Of a stretch of 64,000 nt of DNA, positions 1 through 8,188 are shown in pieces. Every line of letters begins with the position of its first letter. Positions within the stretch are counted from its first letter, which is position 1. Position numbers and translations under genes: made by a program. The stretch comes from Paracrocinitomix mangrovi. GTDB lineage: Bacteria; Bacteroidota; Bacteroidia; Flavobacteriales_D; Crocinitomicaceae. The stretch is from contig NZ_CP091819.1 of assembly GCF_019740355.2 (NCBI RefSeq), positions 3,348,001 to 3,412,000 of the forward strand, read 5' to 3'. The notes below the pieces were generated by a model that made no database searches, had not been told where the DNA came from, and worked only from the letters and a program-made list of their open reading frames with translations.

Positions 1-371
1 TCTACCAAACAACCAAGTGGTTTAAGTGGAGAGTCAAATTTGAAAACATCAGTCATAATTGTCTGTTCTCCTTTTTGTTCAAAAAGATGTTGATGCTCTA
101 GCTTTGCAAAAGGCCCCTTAATCATTCTGTCTTCAAATGAATGCGGAAATTTCATCTGAGTAATGGCTGAGGTCAAGGTTTGCACAATTCCAAAGTGTTT
201 TCCTTTCCATGTTACATACTCGTTTTCATTAATAAGCCCTGATTTTCTTCCGGAAATTACTTTTTCACCGGTTCTCTCAAATGAGATTAAATGAAGGTCA
301 ATACTACGCGCCAAATCAAAAACCCTTTGAATAGGTGCATTTATTTTGGTGGTTAAATGAATGGTACTCAT
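1..371 (-). CDS. SRPBCC-family protein, 3' end outside window
   Basis: The reading frame starts at an ATG and runs off the window edge, so only the first 123 residues are visible. It begins MSTIHLTTKINAPIQRVFDL, the usual opening of SRPBCC/START-like ligand-binding proteins (a strand, then 'aP...vFd'), with no signal peptide. The stretch 'SFEDRMIKGPFAKLEHQHLF' also fits Bacteroidota SRPBCC proteins. It lies 10 bases downstream of the fatty acid desaturase and on the same strand, so it is probably the last visible gene of the GbsR-led operon. The ligand is unknown; a hydrophobic or lipid-like ligand is inferred from the fold and the desaturase neighbour. Confidence 0.75.
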   Translation of the reverse strand, partial: MSTIHLTTKINAPIQRVFDLARSIDLHLISFERTGEKVISGRKSGLINENEYVTWKGKHFGIVQTLTSAITQMKFPHSFEDRMIKGPFAKLEHQHLFEQKGEQTIMTDVFKFDSPLKPLGCLV

Positions 372-381
372 AACTTTTATT

Positions 382-1164
382 TTAAAATGTTTGTTTTGTT
401 TTCATTGAAGGAAATGCCTTATCAATTCTTCTTGCTAATTCGGGCATTTTAATTGTTGGAACCGCAGGAAAAAGATGATGTTCCATGTGATAAAACATAT
501 TAAAACTTAACATGTTCTTCCATTTGGTTCGCTGGGTTCTAGCTTGATGAGGTTGATCTTCAGAATGATGATGAACAGACCACACTGCAAAAAATGCAGA
601 GAAAAATTCTGCTAGGAACATGGTTAAAATGTGGTATATAAGAACCTTAATCTGTAAGGCAAAAACCACTGTAATAAATATCGCGATCAAGCTTAATTCA
701 AGGATGACATATTTTTTATATTGATGGTTACCATATTTAAAAGTGAAATAGTGGAGGTTAAATATGTGAATCGGGCCATATAAAATTGCTTGATACCAAT
801 TCAATCTTGCACATTTACCTTCATAGTCTTTTTCACCTAGACAGTATTTATGATGTCGTAAGTGATTAAATTTTACGGCGTGCATAGAAGCTAACATTAA
901 TACACTGTTGAGTAGTAAATTGATTTCAGTGAGTTTTTTATTAATGCCTAATGAATTGTGAAAGCCGTTATGTACTTGACGCAAAGCCGTTAAGAAGAAA
1001 AAAAATGACAAGGGCAATGCCAACCAATACAATTGATAATGTGCAGCAAGGAGAGATCCAACAAACCAGGGAACAGTAATGGAGTTTTCAATAAAAATTT
1101 CCTTTTTACTCAAATTAGTGAGATCATGCCAATGGACGGATTTTTTAATTTCAGTTGTTTTCAT
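382..1164 (-). CDS. Membrane fatty acid desaturase family protein
   Basis: This 260-residue integral-membrane di-iron enzyme carries the histidine boxes of the fatty acid desaturase/hydroxylase family: HNGFH (residues 65-69), HLRHH (101-105), HHHSEDQPH (about 198-206) and HMEHH (226-230). Hydrophobic segments lie at about 30-60 and 150-195, between the boxes. The family uses O2 and two irons to desaturate or hydroxylate lipid chains or related substrates; the substrate cannot be told from sequence. It sits between a small membrane protein and an SRPBCC protein, downstream of a GbsR/MarR regulator. An inverted repeat matching the one at the regulator's own promoter lies 25 bases upstream of the ATG, so it probably has its own repressible promoter. 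Confidence 0.88.
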   Translation of the reverse strand: MKTTEIKKSVHWHDLTNLSKKEIFIENSITVPWFVGSLLAAHYQLYWLALPLSFFFFLTALRQVHNGFHNSLGINKKLTEINLLLNSVLMLASMHAVKFNHLRHHKYCLGEKDYEGKCARLNWYQAILYGPIHIFNLHYFTFKYGNHQYKKYVILELSLIAIFITVVFALQIKVLIYHILTMFLAEFFSAFFAVWSVHHHSEDQPHQARTQRTKWKNMLSFNMFYHMEHHLFPAVPTIKMPELARRIDKAFPSMKTKQTF

Positions 1165-1188
1165 AGCTTAATTTTTAATTAATTCAAA

Positions 1189-1210
1189 ACTTTCAGAAAA
1201 AAATGAAAGT
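1189..1210 (-). promoter_or_regulatory. Probable GbsR/MarR operator, desaturase copy
   Basis: This is a perfect inverted repeat ACTTTCA-N8-TGAAAGT with an A-rich spacer, 25 bases upstream of the desaturase start. Six flanking bases (TCAAAA at 1184-1189) and most of the spacer also match the copy at 2275-2296. The regulator encoded in the same operon is the obvious candidate ligand (inference). Confidence 0.65.
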
Positions 1211-1226
1211 ATTCGTGAAAAAAATA

Positions 1227-1739
1227 TTAGTTTATCTCTTGATCATCCATGTCAAAGTCATCAATTAGGTCAGTGTTTTCAGCTTTTACTTGATCAGTTG
1301 TAAATACTCTTCCCTTATGCAATAAATACCAGGTTCTAAGTCCTTGAGTAGTAAATACGGCCAAACCTAAGGTGATAACTAATTCATTTCCAAACCCAAA
1401 GAATCCCATATCTCCAAGTAATAAATAAGGAATAAGAAAAGTAGCTATCAGAGCCTCAGCAGCTAAAACGCCAAACAGGGCCTGTCTAGTTCGCATATTG
1501 GTAAGGATAATTGCTTCAAACGCCAAACAAAGCAATACTGTTGGAATCCAAATGATAGCACCGTAAACCAGTCCAAGGGTTGACATCAGTAAAAAAGTCT
1601 CAAATCCGCCTCCTCCTAAGAATCCATCAAAAATTTGAAGAATATCAATGTACAATCCAAAAAACGGAACCGCCATTGGTATAAAGAAAAGTGAAATAAA
1701 TACTTTTTTAGGTAATATTTTCTCCTGGATACTTGCCAT
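1227..1739 (-). CDS. Four-helix membrane protein of unknown function
   Basis: I do not recognise this 170-residue protein. It has about four hydrophobic segments (residues 12-32, 45-75, 85-110 and 115-140) and an acidic C-terminal tail ending DLIDDFDMDDQEIN. It starts 2 bases after the stop codon of the GbsR/MarR regulator and precedes the desaturase, so it is probably co-transcribed with both. The context suggests a membrane or lipid role, but nothing in the sequence fixes one. Confidence 0.75.
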   Translation of the reverse strand: MASIQEKILPKKVFISLFFIPMAVPFFGLYIDILQIFDGFLGGGGFETFLLMSTLGLVYGAIIWIPTVLLCLAFEAIILTNMRTRQALFGVLAAEALIATFLIPYLLLGDMGFFGFGNELVITLGLAVFTTQGLRTWYLLHKGRVFTTDQVKAENTDLIDDFDMDDQEIN

Positions 1740-1741
1740 TT

Positions 1742-2248
1742 TTAGCCCATTATATTGATCATTTTTTTAAAGAAAAAGTTATCCTTTAGTTTTAGCCAGA
1801 TTTCTGATAATTGATCCAATTGTTTGATAAAGTCATCTAACTCTATCATCAATTTTCTAAAGTGTTCAACATCTGCTTCCTTTCCTTCCAATTCCTCGTT
1901 TTGAAGTTTCACTAATAACTCCATTACCGGTTGTAATTCTCTTTTTTTACGTTCTTGAACAATGTTTTGAGCCATCATCATAACGTCTGAATTGGCTGTA
2001 AAAAATTCCCTTCTTTCCCCTAATTTGTTTTGTTTAGAAACCAGCTGCCAATTAATCAATTCTCGCAAATTTGTATTTGCATTTCCACGAGAAATTCTGA
2101 TTTTCTCCATTACATCCTCAGTTGAAAGTGGATCCTTATTTGCCAAAAGTAGTGCATGAATTTGTGCCATTGAGCGCGGAATGCCCCACGAACTGCCAAT
2201 AGAGCCCCAGCTTTGAACAAATTCCATTTTAGCTTCTTCTAGTTTCAT
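1742..2248 (-). CDS. GbsR/MarR-family transcriptional regulator
   Basis: A 168-residue winged-helix regulator. The N-terminus 'KMEFVQSWGSIGSSWGIPRS' followed by 'MAQIHALLLANKDPLSTEDV' and 'ISRGNANTNLRELINWQLV' is the typical GbsR-type HTH of Bacteroidota. A coiled-coil C-terminal half (about 95-160) probably dimerises. It is the first gene of the operon. A promoter (TTG at 2280-2282, 19-base spacer, TACATTTG at 2253-2260) directly precedes it, and an inverted repeat overlaps the -33 region, so autorepression is likely. The -7 box ends 4 bases before the ATG, suggesting a leaderless transcript. The chosen start keeps the conserved KLEEAK N-terminus. Confidence 0.88.
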   Translation of the reverse strand: MKLEEAKMEFVQSWGSIGSSWGIPRSMAQIHALLLANKDPLSTEDVMEKIRISRGNANTNLRELINWQLVSKQNKLGERREFFTANSDVMMMAQNIVQERKKRELQPVMELLVKLQNEELEGKEADVEHFRKLMIELDDFIKQLDQLSEIWLKLKDNFFFKKMINIMG

Positions 2249-2252
2249 AATC

Positions 2253-2284
2253 CAAATGTATTAAATATTTCAAAACTTTCAATA
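2253..2284 (-). promoter_or_regulatory. Promoter of the GbsR/MarR operon
   Basis: On the minus strand, TTG (2282-2280), exactly 19 bases, then TACATTTG (2260-2253): a full match to the Bacteroidota -33/-7 consensus TTG-N19-TAnnTTTG. The -7 element ends 4 bases before the regulator's ATG. Confidence 0.75.
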
Positions 2285-2296
2285 AAAAATGAAAAT
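2275..2296 (-). promoter_or_regulatory. Probable GbsR/MarR operator, autoregulatory copy
   Basis: Inverted repeat ACTTTCA-N8-TGAAAAT, one base from perfect and near-identical to the copy at 1189-1210. It covers the -33 element of the regulator's promoter, where a bound repressor would block polymerase. Confidence 0.68.
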
Positions 2297-2363
2297 AAAT
2301 AAAAATTTTGTTTTTGGTCTGCTATTTGCGTAACTTATAGAAACAGATTAACCAGTTTATACC

Positions 2364-3371
2364 ATGAAGAGACTATTAGTTATGGCTAGTTTGCTATTAG
2401 CAAGCTTGCCGCTTGTCGCACAGAACATCATTTATTCTACGGGACAAACGTACACAGATGCATGGACCGGTTGGACAGTTGTATCCAGCAGTCCCAATGT
2501 TTCAGCACCCAATATTATGGGTAATAATTCTTGGAACTTCCCCTTATCAGGTAATGGAAGTGCTTATGACTTAACAGTGACAAAATTATTTAGCATAACA
2601 GATGCTCCTTTAAACATGTACATGGATATTACCACCCAAAGTTCATTGGTTTCAATGGAATACAGTACGGATGGCGTTAATTACACATTAGTGGCATCAA
2701 AATCATGGGGAGCAAATTCAACTCAGACATTGACACTATTGAATTATACGCCTTCACAAGGAGATTTTTACTTGAGAGTAAAGGTGGAAGGTGTAGTTGG
2801 AAGTCCTCCAAAAACAATATTAAACAATATGTACATTGAAAGTGTGATTGTGAATGACGTTAACGTCACTCCTGGAGGAGTTCAAAATATTTTAGTTGGA
2901 GCTAATGGTAATACATTGACAGCAACTGAATCACCTTCAGCTGCAACTTCAAGAGAATGGAAGTATTCAACGGTTTCCGGTTCGGGTTACGTTTCTTTTG
3001 GACCTTCACAAACCGGTTTAACATATACACCAAATTTTGTAGCTGCAGGTACATATTATATTGTTTGTGTAAGTGATTTTGGAGGAGCCATAGTTACTTC
3101 AAATGAGGTTACGATCAATGTAACAAATGCGCCAAGTGGAATTGAGGAAAACGAAGTGTCTAATAAAATGATTTTTTATCAAGGAAATCTAAGTGTACTT
3201 AATCCTACGGGTCAATATGAAGTTAGTATTTATGATGTAATGGGAAAACTAGTTCATCAGGAGAAAAATTTGCAGGAATTTGACACCTCTGAATTGATGA
3301 AAGGAATTTATTTTATTAGCTTGATAAATAAAGTAGGCGAACGAAAAACAATTAAGATTATTGCAGGATAG
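2364..3371 (+). CDS. Secreted protein with T9SS type A sorting domain
   Basis: 335 residues. A signal peptide (MKRLLVMASLLLASLPLVAQ) is followed by a beta-rich N-terminal module of about 150 residues (GQTYTDAWTGWTVVSS and on), then a second, Ig-like module (about 165-255). The C-terminal type IX sorting domain (about 265-335) has the core 'YEVSIYDVMGKLVHQEKNL' and ends 'KGIYFISLINKVGERKTIKI'. It is therefore predicted to cross the outer membrane through the T9SS and be anchored or released. The next gene is a shorter paralogue of the N-terminal module and sorting domain, without the Ig-like insert. The function of the module is unknown. Confidence 0.87.
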   Translation: MKRLLVMASLLLASLPLVAQNIIYSTGQTYTDAWTGWTVVSSSPNVSAPNIMGNNSWNFPLSGNGSAYDLTVTKLFSITDAPLNMYMDITTQSSLVSMEYSTDGVNYTLVASKSWGANSTQTLTLLNYTPSQGDFYLRVKVEGVVGSPPKTILNNMYIESVIVNDVNVTPGGVQNILVGANGNTLTATESPSAATSREWKYSTVSGSGYVSFGPSQTGLTYTPNFVAAGTYYIVCVSDFGGAIVTSNEVTINVTNAPSGIEENEVSNKMIFYQGNLSVLNPTGQYEVSIYDVMGKLVHQEKNLQEFDTSELMKGIYFISLINKVGERKTIKIIAG

Positions 3372-3458
3372 ATTCACATTTAACAATTTGTTTTTATCAA
3401 CATTCGTTGATTTGTTCATTTGAGTACCTATATTTAGGATGTCTCAAAAAACAATGAA

Positions 3459-4190
3459 ATGAAAAACTTATACGCTCTAGTGGGATCTCTATTGATCTCC
3501 GCAACTCTTTTTGCCCAGACTACTGAATATACTACCGGGCAAACTTATGGTGATGGATGGACAGGATGGTCCACTCCTGTAACTTCTAATGTGACAAGTT
3601 CTAGTGTAAATGGTATTTACCTTTATACATTTAATGGAAACACAAGTGACAGTTATACAATTGAAATGTATCGTCAATTTGATATCAATTCAAATGACAT
3701 TGATATTTACTTGAATGCTACATGTGAGAATGCTACGGTATCTATAGAACATAGTACTGATGGAGTTTCTTACACTCAAATTGGTAGTGGAACATGGGGA
3801 TCTGGGTTTTCTATGTCTTCAGTAATCGTTCCTACTTTTGATCCACAAGTATCCAATTTTTATTTAAAATTGAAAATAGCTGGAACTTTCGGTTCACCCG
3901 GACAAGCTGTTTTTAACAACCTTAAAATTGATGCTGTTGTAAATACAGGTGCCAGCATAGGTGCATCATTTGAATTAAACAACAGAATGGTTTTTAGCCA
4001 GGATATTTTAAAGGTAATTGATCCAATTGGCGAGTATCAAGTTGAAGTGTTCAATATCAATGGACAAAGAGTTCACTTTGAGAGCAATTTAACCGAGATG
4101 AGCACTGCGGATTTTGTTCAGGGAATTTATTTTGCCGCTTTAACAACAAAGGAAGGCAGAAGAAAGACAATCAAAATTGTAAAACAATAA
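3459..4190 (+). CDS. Secreted protein with T9SS sorting domain, paralogue of upstream gene
   Basis: 243 residues, with signal peptide MKNLYALVGSLLISATLFAQ and then 'TTEYTTGQTYGDGWTGWSTP', clearly homologous to the start of the mature upstream protein. It lacks that protein's Ig-like insert and goes directly to a type IX sorting domain ('YQVEVFNINGQRVHFESNL', then 'GIYFAALTTKEGRRKTIKIV'). The pair is a tandem duplication with loss or gain of a domain. It converges with the PqqB-like gene, with only 2 bases between the stop codons. Confidence 0.86.
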   Translation: MKNLYALVGSLLISATLFAQTTEYTTGQTYGDGWTGWSTPVTSNVTSSSVNGIYLYTFNGNTSDSYTIEMYRQFDINSNDIDIYLNATCENATVSIEHSTDGVSYTQIGSGTWGSGFSMSSVIVPTFDPQVSNFYLKLKIAGTFGSPGQAVFNNLKIDAVVNTGASIGASFELNNRMVFSQDILKVIDPIGEYQVEVFNINGQRVHFESNLTEMSTADFVQGIYFAALTTKEGRRKTIKIVKQ

Positions 4191-4192
4191 GG

Positions 4193-5188
4193 CTAAAGAG
4201 GAAGTACATCTCCTTTTTTAGCAATGTGATATCCTGAAGATATTACTTTCTTGTATTCAGCACTTTCTTCATTTAACAGAGGGTTGCTGTGATTAATATG
4301 AATGAAATATATTTTGTCTTTTTCATTGTCAGAAAGTTGATCAAACAAAGACATGCTTTCTACAACAAATGGATGAGGTATTTCATTCATATTTCTATTG
4401 TCAAGTTCATTTTCGTCGTAGAAGGTACCATCAATCAACAGATAATCAACTTTGGCCACCCACTCTACAATATTGTCTTCCCATCTGTCCCATTTGTCAA
4501 TATCCGGAATAAATAAAGCAGATTTGTTTGGACCGGTGATTTGAAATCCAACAGTTTCAGAATACTCATCTCTGTGTGGAACTTGTATTGGAGTTATAGA
4601 GATATTTTCGTTAGCAGCAAATGCTTGTCTGTTGTTGAGTTCAATTAATTTGATATTTTGATAGTTCACCAATTGATCCCAGGGACCATTACTGCTCAGA
4701 TAATTCACCATTTTTGGCATAGCCATCACTTTGACACCTTGCGCATTGCAGCCCTCTTTTCCTAGCTGCATTAATCCAGTGTAATGTCCAATATGAGCAT
4801 GTGTTACAAATATTCCGTCAGGAATGTCGTCCTCTCCAAAACCTGCATGTTTATGTAAATCAGATATCTGCTCATTCATGTTAGGACTAGCTTCAATTAG
4901 GAATCTCTGTTTTTTATCAGTGTCAACTATCCCTAAACTAACCACCAACCTGCTATTGTCTTTATTGGCTTTTAAAGTAGCGCAGCATTTTTTTTGACAA
5001 TTAATATGTGGAGAACCGGCATCTTGACAAGTGCCCAGAATAACAATACTGCTAGTTTTAACAGGATTTATTGAGGTTATAGGCTGAGGATTACCTTCAA
5101 CATTATTTTCAAATGAGTCGGTACTTTCACAGGCAAATAAAAAAAGCCAGGAAAAATACAGGAGTAGCTTTGGTTTAATGTTTTGCAC
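4193..5188 (-). CDS. PqqB-like metallo-beta-lactamase-fold lipoprotein
   Basis: 331 residues with a lipoprotein signal peptide (LFLFAC, lipidated Cys 20) and then an MBL-fold hydrolase resembling PqqB of PQQ synthesis. Visible features are 'GTCQDAGSPHINCQKKCC' near residue 55, the metal motif THAHIGHYTGL (in which Gly replaces the usual Asp of HxHxDH) and 'VPHRDEYSETVGFQI'. No other pqq genes are present and the protein is exported, so it is more likely a periplasmic or surface hydrolase than a PQQ enzyme. Its start overlaps the end of the moaC-moaB fusion gene by 14 bases, indicating co-transcription with molybdenum cofactor genes. The substrate is unknown. Confidence 0.82.
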   Translation of the reverse strand: MQNIKPKLLLYFSWLFLFACESTDSFENNVEGNPQPITSINPVKTSSIVILGTCQDAGSPHINCQKKCCATLKANKDNSRLVVSLGIVDTDKKQRFLIEASPNMNEQISDLHKHAGFGEDDIPDGIFVTHAHIGHYTGLMQLGKEGCNAQGVKVMAMPKMVNYLSSNGPWDQLVNYQNIKLIELNNRQAFAANENISITPIQVPHRDEYSETVGFQITGPNKSALFIPDIDKWDRWEDNIVEWVAKVDYLLIDGTFYDENELDNRNMNEIPHPFVVESMSLFDQLSDNEKDKIYFIHINHSNPLLNEESAEYKKVISSGYHIAKKGDVLPL

Positions 5189-6089
5189 CCTTCAATATAC
5201 CAAAAAGGTGTAAAATAAAAGGAAAAACAGCATCCATACTCTCTTTCGCTCCATTTGTTGATCCCGGTAAACACATGAGTAGAGAATTGTCTTTGACTCC
5301 CACTAAGCTTCTTGACAACATAGCAAAAGGCATTCTTTCTTGACCATATGAACGAATAGCTTCCTCCACACCCGGAATTCGTTTGTCAATCAAATCTTCC
5401 AGTGAATCAGGTGTAACATCTCTTACTGATAAGCCAGTTCCTCCAGTATAAATGATGAGGTTAGTTTTTTCATGAACAAATGACTCAAATTTGCTTCTAA
5501 TATCATCTCTCTCATCTGGAATGATATTGTATGCAATTACATCAATATTATATGACTTCAGTTTTTCTACAATTGCCTTTCCTGCCTTATCCTCTTTTTG
5601 TCCTGCAGAAATTGTATCTGAACAAACAATTACAGCTGCTTTTAAATGACTGCTATCAATAAATTTGTCCTTAAAATCAGATTTTCCACCTTTCTTACTA
5701 AGCAATTTAATTGAACCAATTTCAACGCCTTTGTCAATAGGTTTAAGCATATCGTACATGTTTAAAGCCACTACGCTTGCACCATGCATTGCTTCAACTT
5801 CCACACCTGTTTTATATATTGTTTTTACCGTTACATTGATTGTAATCGATAAGCCTTCAATTTCGTACGTAATTCCTGTAAATTCAATTGGAATTGGATG
5901 ACAATCGGGAAGTAGGTCCGGTGTTTTTTTTACGCCAAGTAAACCTGCGGCTTTAGACATTTCAAAAACATCTCCCTTAGGAACCTTGTTTTGCTTTATT
6001 GCGTCAATTGTATCTTGAGAACTCACCTTTAAAATCGCCTGTGCTACAGCAATTCTTAAAGTATTTGTTTTAGCTGTGATATCTACCAT
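5175..6089 (-). CDS. moaCB: Fused MoaC-MoaB molybdenum cofactor protein
   Basis: 304 residues. Residues 1-150 are MoaC (cyclic pyranopterin monophosphate synthase), with 'TPDLLPDCHPIPI', 'MHGASVVALNMYDMLKPID' and the catalytic-region 'KKGGKSD'. Residues 155-304 are MoaB/MogA-like (molybdopterin adenylylation), with 'YTGGTGLSVRDVTPDSLEDL', 'SRSLVGVKDNSLLMCLPGS' and 'NGAKESMDAVFPFILHLF'. One cytoplasmic polypeptide thus covers an early and a late step of Moco synthesis. Such fusions occur in Bacteroidota. The other Moco genes (moeA, moaD, moaE) lie upstream on the same strand; moaA and moeB are not in the window. Confidence 0.93.
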   Translation of the reverse strand: MVDITAKTNTLRIAVAQAILKVSSQDTIDAIKQNKVPKGDVFEMSKAAGLLGVKKTPDLLPDCHPIPIEFTGITYEIEGLSITINVTVKTIYKTGVEVEAMHGASVVALNMYDMLKPIDKGVEIGSIKLLSKKGGKSDFKDKFIDSSHLKAAVIVCSDTISAGQKEDKAGKAIVEKLKSYNIDVIAYNIIPDERDDIRSKFESFVHEKTNLIIYTGGTGLSVRDVTPDSLEDLIDKRIPGVEEAIRSYGQERMPFAMLSRSLVGVKDNSLLMCLPGSTNGAKESMDAVFPFILHLFGILKGAKH

Positions 6090-6123
6090 CTTAAGCTAAA
6101 ATTAGTCATTTCTACAGACTAAC

Positions 6124-6426
6124 TTACAATGATGAGTCATCAATATTGTTTAGCTTATTTTCTAGTTGTATGATGTATTCATCCTTTTCATTTACCCTTT
6201 CAAGCAAATTCAAGATAACATCAATTCCTGCAAGGTTTACATCCAGTTCTCTATGTAAACGAACAATCTTTTCTAATCGATCAATATGATCGTCATGGAT
6301 GTATTCTATTTGTTGAATAATGTCTATTTGAATTAAATCATGATCATTCAAAGCACTGAAAAAGCTAGATTCTAATTCGTAAACAGTACACAAATGTGCT
6401 ACGGCTATGTATCCTTCCTTTTTCAT
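6124..6426 (-). CDS. cbpM: Chaperone modulator CbpM-like protein
   Basis: A 100-residue MerR-like helical protein of the CbpM family, which binds the J domain of CbpA and inhibits its co-chaperone activity. The sequence '[20 protein letters not shown]', then '[20 protein letters not shown]' and '[17 protein letters not shown]', matches the family layout (short HTH-like N-terminus, then long helices). Its ATG overlaps the stop codon of the DnaJ-family gene (ATGA-type overlap at 6423-6426), the usual cbpA-cbpM coupling. Confidence 0.85.
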   Translation of the reverse strand: MKKEGYIAVAHLCTVYELESSFFSALNDHDLIQIDIIQQIEYIHDDHIDRLEKIVRLHRELDVNLAGIDVILNLLERVNEKDEYIIQLENKLNNIDDSSL

Positions 6427-7307
6427 TTTCTAAGTGCTTTTAATTGTTCAAACAATTCCTTCTCTTTATCGCTTAATTTGGTAGGGAGTTCAATATTATA
6501 GGTAATGAATAGGTCTCCAAATTTGCCTTCTTTTTTATAAACAGGAAAACCTTTACCTGCCAGCTTCACTTTAGTGCCATTTGTAGTTTCAGGTTTTATT
6601 TTGAGTTTAACTTTTCCATTAAAAGTGCTCACCGTAATTTCTCCTCCTAATAAAGCGGTATACAAATCAAGATTGACCTGAGAATATAAATTTGATTTGT
6701 CTCGTTTAAAAGAGGTATTGTTTACAATATTGAACTTGATATAAAGGTCTCCCGAAGGACCGTTGTTCATTCCCGCACCACCTTTGCCTTTGATTTTAAT
6801 TACTTGACCATTAGTTACTCCTGCAGGAATTGTAAGGCGAATATTTTTGTTGTTTACAGTTAAGGTACGTTTATGTGATTCAAACACATCTGTTAAGTTT
6901 AACTGTAATTCAGCATGGTAATCCTGACCTTTAAATTTGACTGAACTTCTGCTTTTTCCTCCACCAAATCCTCCCCCAAACATAGAGCTGAAAAAATCAG
7001 AAAAATCCTCTCCTGAATATTGTTCATATCCGGCTTGTTGTTGACCTCCTGAAGATCTTCCGGCCTTCTCAAATTCATCCGCATGTTTCCAGTTTTCGCC
7101 GTATTTATCATATTTCTCACGGTTTTCTGGATTGCTCAGAACTTCGTTGGCCTCATTTATTTCTTTGAATTTTTTTTCTGCTTCTTTGTCATTAGGATTG
7201 ACATCTGGATGATACTTCCTTGCCAATTTTCTGTAGGCCTTTTTTATTTCATCCGGAGTAGCATTTTTTGAAACACCCAGTGTTTTGTAGTAATCAATGT
7301 ACGCCAT
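6423..7307 (-). CDS. cbpA: CbpA-like DnaJ-family co-chaperone
   Basis: 294 residues. The J domain at 1-70 carries the HPD motif ([11 protein letters not shown]) that stimulates DnaK ATPase. A Gly-rich linker (about 85-120, [15 protein letters not shown]) leads into two C-terminal substrate-binding beta domains ('[20 protein letters not shown]' and '[19 protein letters not shown]'). There is no zinc-finger CxxCxGxG region, which makes it CbpA-type rather than DnaJ. It is followed by cbpM with a 4-base overlap and preceded by a sigma-like factor 31 bases upstream. Cytoplasmic protein folding is the expected role. Confidence 0.93.
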   Translation of the reverse strand: MAYIDYYKTLGVSKNATPDEIKKAYRKLARKYHPDVNPNDKEAEKKFKEINEANEVLSNPENREKYDKYGENWKHADEFEKAGRSSGGQQQAGYEQYSGEDFSDFFSSMFGGGFGGGKSRSSVKFKGQDYHAELQLNLTDVFESHKRTLTVNNKNIRLTIPAGVTNGQVIKIKGKGGAGMNNGPSGDLYIKFNIVNNTSFKRDKSNLYSQVNLDLYTALLGGEITVSTFNGKVKLKIKPETTNGTKVKLAGKGFPVYKKEGKFGDLFITYNIELPTKLSDKEKELFEQLKALRK

Positions 7308-7338
7308 TAAGCACTTTGTTCTTTGATTTTAAAATGGA

Positions 7339-8088
7339 TTAACTTTCATATACATATCTGCTATGAAAACTCTTCACAATTTTGTCTTTAGCATTTTTAA
7401 TTTTTGAAGAAACGTCCTCTACTACAGATTTGGTAATAGATGCAATATCTACATCTTTTAAGCGGTTGATAATTGAAAGTTGGTAAGCAACTCTTTCTTC
7501 AAAAGGTAGATTACTAACAACCAATTTGATGTGTTTATTGATTTCTTCTTCAGTTAATTTATCACTTATTTTTTGAATAAGTGCATCCTGATCATTATCT
7601 ACAAAAACATCTTTCAATTGATATTCATAATCAGGATAAGAAGGATCATTCAATTCTTCTGCCATTATATAATCACCGTCTGCATCCATGTAATAATTTT
7701 CTTCCATGCTCTTCCACTCGTCTGAAGTATATTGCTCAATATTCTGAAAGAAGAAATCATCAAATTCTTCATCTACAATCGTATCTTCTAAAATTTGATC
7801 TGTTTTTTGGTACAACCAGTTCCCAAATTGTTGGGCAGAAGTAAAATCTGTGATTTTATCATAAGCAGCCAAATAAAGCTCATTTACAAAATCGTCAACT
7901 TTATATTTTCTAGCTGGAAGCTTTCCTTTTTTAATGCTTACTCTTAAACGTCTAGCTATGTATTTTCTCAGTTCTGGAGTTGAGTCTGCAATTAGTTTGT
8001 TAAACACGGTTTGGTTATCCGAGTTTCTACTGTTTAAAAGCTCATCCCACAAATCGGATAAATTCAAATAGATTAGAGTGTTCGTCAT
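7339..8088 (-). CDS. Sigma-70/ECF-like factor with long acidic linker
   Basis: 249 residues. About 55-100 resembles sigma region 2 ('VDDFVNELYLAAYDKITDF', then 'QFGNWLYQKTDQILEDTI'), and about 190-245 could be region 4 ('LPFEERVAYQLSIINRLKDV', 'ITKSVVEDVSSKIKNAKDKI'). The intervening 85 residues are strongly acidic and aromatic-rich, much longer than the usual ECF linker. The region 4 match is weak, so promoter recognition is uncertain. Its position directly upstream of cbpA/cbpM suggests a stress-linked regulator. A -7 element TACTTTTG (8106-8113) lies 17 bases upstream of the ATG. Assignment rests on pattern resemblance only. Confidence 0.6.
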   Translation of the reverse strand: MTNTLIYLNLSDLWDELLNSRNSDNQTVFNKLIADSTPELRKYIARRLRVSIKKGKLPARKYKVDDFVNELYLAAYDKITDFTSAQQFGNWLYQKTDQILEDTIVDEEFDDFFFQNIEQYTSDEWKSMEENYYMDADGDYIMAEELNDPSYPDYEYQLKDVFVDNDQDALIQKISDKLTEEEINKHIKLVVSNLPFEERVAYQLSIINRLKDVDIASITKSVVEDVSSKIKNAKDKIVKSFHSRYVYES

Positions 8089-8105
8089 GGTGTACTAATT
8101 TTATT

Positions 8106-8113
8106 CAAAAGTA
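8106..8113 (-). promoter_or_regulatory. -7 element upstream of the sigma-like gene
   Basis: TACTTTTG on the minus strand, a perfect TAnnTTTG, 17 bases before the ATG at 8088. No convincing -33 TTG at 19 bases, so an alternative or weak promoter is possible. Confidence 0.45.
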
Positions 8114-8188
8114 CAGCCATAAAAATGCTTGATGAATGACTTTCATCAATTTTTAAAATGACATTTCCAATGTCACTTCACTATTAAC

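Noticed and set aside
5077-5274. 65-aa minus-strand frame overlapping the PqqB-like/moaC-moaB junction
   Set aside because: Out of frame with two well-supported genes that overlap each other by 14 bases.
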